Shown here: positions 5,316-6,280 of the stretch, piece by piece | Layout of the letters: every line of letters starts with the position of its first letter | How positions within the stretch are numbered: position 1 is the first letter of the stretch | From: Rhodospirillales bacterium | Lineage (GTDB): Bacteria; Pseudomonadota; Alphaproteobacteria; Rhodospirillales; Casp-alpha2 | Direction: 5' to 3' | Assembly (NCBI GenBank): GCA_021775275.1 | Contig: JAJFIE010000025.1 | Location: forward strand, 1-6,280 | DNA: 6,280 nt | Notes under the pieces: model-generated | What the model saw: the letters and a program-made list of their open reading frames with translations, nothing else | What the model was told of the DNA's origin: nothing | Databases searched by the model: none | Program-made: the position numbers and the translations under genes

Positions 5316-6280
5316 CTAGCTGGCCTCAGATGCGGCCTCTTCCTTCTTGCCGGAGATTTCTTCTCCGGTTTCCTGATCCACGACTTTCATGGAAAGCTTC
5401 ACCTTGCCGCGATCATCGATGCCGACAAGTTTCACTTTGACCTCATCACCAACGTTGACCACATCGGTGACCTTGTTGACGCGGTGGTCCTTCATCTCGG
5501 AGATATGAACCAACCCGTCACGGGTTCCCATGAAATTGACGAAAGCGCCAAAATCAACAGTCTTCACAACCTTACCGTTGTAAATCGTGCCGACTTCCGG
5601 CTCCGCCGTGATGCCCTTGATCCACTCAACGGCAGCAGCCGCAGCCTGTTCATCAACGGCAGCAACCTTGACCGTACCATCATCTTCGATGTCGATCTTG
5701 GCGCCCGTGGTTTCACAGATTTCGCGGATCATCTTGCCACCCGGGCCGATGACTTCGCGAATCTTGTCCTTATTGATCACAAGCGTCGTAATGCGTGGCG
5801 CATTATCGCTCACGCCGTCACGGGCCTGTGTCAACGCCGCGGACATCTCACCCAGAATGTGCAGCCGGCCATCACAGGCCTGCTTGAGGGCAATCTGCAT
5901 GATTTCCTCGGTGATCGAGGTAATCTTGATATCCATCTGCAAAGACGTAATGCCATCCTTGGTTCCGGCGACCTTGAAGTCCATGTCACCCAGATGATCT
6001 TCATCACCCAGGATGTCTGACAGAACGGCAAACTCGTCGCCGTCCTTGATCAGGCCCATGGCGATACCGGCGACCGGGCTCTTCAGGGGCACACCGGCGT
6101 CCATCAGCGACAACGACGCACCGCAAACACTGGCCATGGACGACGAGCCGTTGGATTCCGTAATTTCGGAAACAACACGAATCGTGTACGGGAAATCGTC
6201 CTTGGCAGGCAACAGCGGGTGAACCGCTCGCCATGCCAGTTTCCCGTGTCCCACTTCCCGGCGGCCGGTGAAACCAAAAC
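5316..6280 (-). CDS. pnp: Polyribonucleotide nucleotidyltransferase (PNPase), C-terminal part; start beyond window
   Basis: 320 residues are visible, roughly the last 45% of a PNPase of about 710. It is a 3'-5' phosphorolytic exoribonuclease of mRNA decay that forms trimers and works in degradosome-like complexes. Seen: [14 protein letters not shown] at the start (phosphate/RNA-binding arginines); [17 protein letters not shown] (phosphate-binding serines); and [16 protein letters not shown], whose aspartates at visible positions 92 and 98 match catalytic D486 and D492 of E. coli. A KH domain follows with GPGG at about 178-181, then an S1 domain (about 228-299) with VDFGAFVNF and GLVHISEM. The tail is short and acidic and lacks the long alanine-rich extension some alphaproteobacteria carry. 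A GTG at 6254 in this frame is internal, since the conserved reading frame continues upstream to the window edge. The gene ends with TAG 12 nt before a strong hairpin. Confidence 0.97.
   Translation of the reverse strand, partial: FGFTGRREVGHGKLAWRAVHPLLPAKDDFPYTIRVVSEITESNGSSSMASVCGASLSLMDAGVPLKSPVAGIAMGLIKDGDEFAVLSDILGDEDHLGDMDFKVAGTKDGITSLQMDIKITSITEEIMQIALKQACDGRLHILGEMSAALTQARDGVSDNAPRITTLVINKDKIREVIGPGGKMIREICETTGAKIDIEDDGTVKVAAVDEQAAAAAVEWIKGITAEPEVGTIYNGKVVKTVDFGAFVNFMGTRDGLVHISEMKDHRVNKVTDVVNVGDEVKVKLVGIDDRGKVKLSMKVVDQETGEEISGKKEEAASEAS

Noticed and set aside
5082..6020. 312-codon open frame on the plus strand, antisense to pnp and fabA
   Set aside because: It is the reverse of the conserved KH/S1 and FabA coding sequence, spans two real genes and their gap, and shows no recognisable domain. 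GC-skewed codon positions of the true gene explain the long open frame.
1..6280. Mobile element, CRISPR array, tRNA or defence island
   Set aside because: No long terminal repeats, regularly spaced repeats, cloverleaf or transposase/integrase coding sequence was found. Gene content and composition look like ordinary core chromosome.

Overview
The window is a stretch of core chromosome from an alphaproteobacterium, probably a Rhodospirillales-like or related free-living lineage. The evidence for this is an Irr-type Fur regulator next to fabA-fabB-fabI, protein sequences of alphaproteobacterial character, and a moderately GC-rich composition (judged by eye). No rRNA, tRNA, CRISPR array, insertion sequence or phage gene is visible. 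All seven genes lie on the minus strand, so they are transcribed from high to low coordinates.

In order of transcription: (1) 6280-5316 holds the 3' part of pnp (polynucleotide phosphorylase), covering the end of the second RNase PH domain, KH and S1; the gene starts outside the window. (2) 5315-5170 is a regulatory gap with a perfect hairpin behind pnp, then overlapping palindromes around a possible fabA promoter. (3) 5169-2536 is a compact fabA-fabB-fabI operon. FabA makes and isomerises the cis-unsaturated C10 intermediate, FabB elongates it, and FabI reduces enoyl-ACP. (4) 2535-2413 is a promoter region with an Irr-box-like palindrome over the likely -10 of irr. (5) 2412-1996 is irr, the haem/iron-responsive Fur-family regulator. 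(6) 1995-1768 is an AT-rich then GC-richer leader with another Irr-box-like sequence and a candidate promoter. (7) 1767-1348 is a rubrerythrin made of the di-iron domain only. (8) 1347-1262 is a short gap with an attenuator-like hairpin. (9) 1261-1 is an iron-sulfur protein of the GlpC/HdrD (CCG-domain) type, cut by the left edge of the window.

Two functional blocks meet here: anaerobic-type unsaturated fatty acid synthesis (fabABI), and an iron/peroxide block (irr, rubrerythrin, Fe-S reductase-like protein). The most interesting hypothesis is that Irr controls itself and the rubrerythrin/Fe-S pair through the two Irr-box-like sites. On that view the Fe-S protein would be an electron-transfer partner for a rubrerythrin that has no rubredoxin domain. 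The protein families are clear from sequence; the regulatory and partner links are inference.
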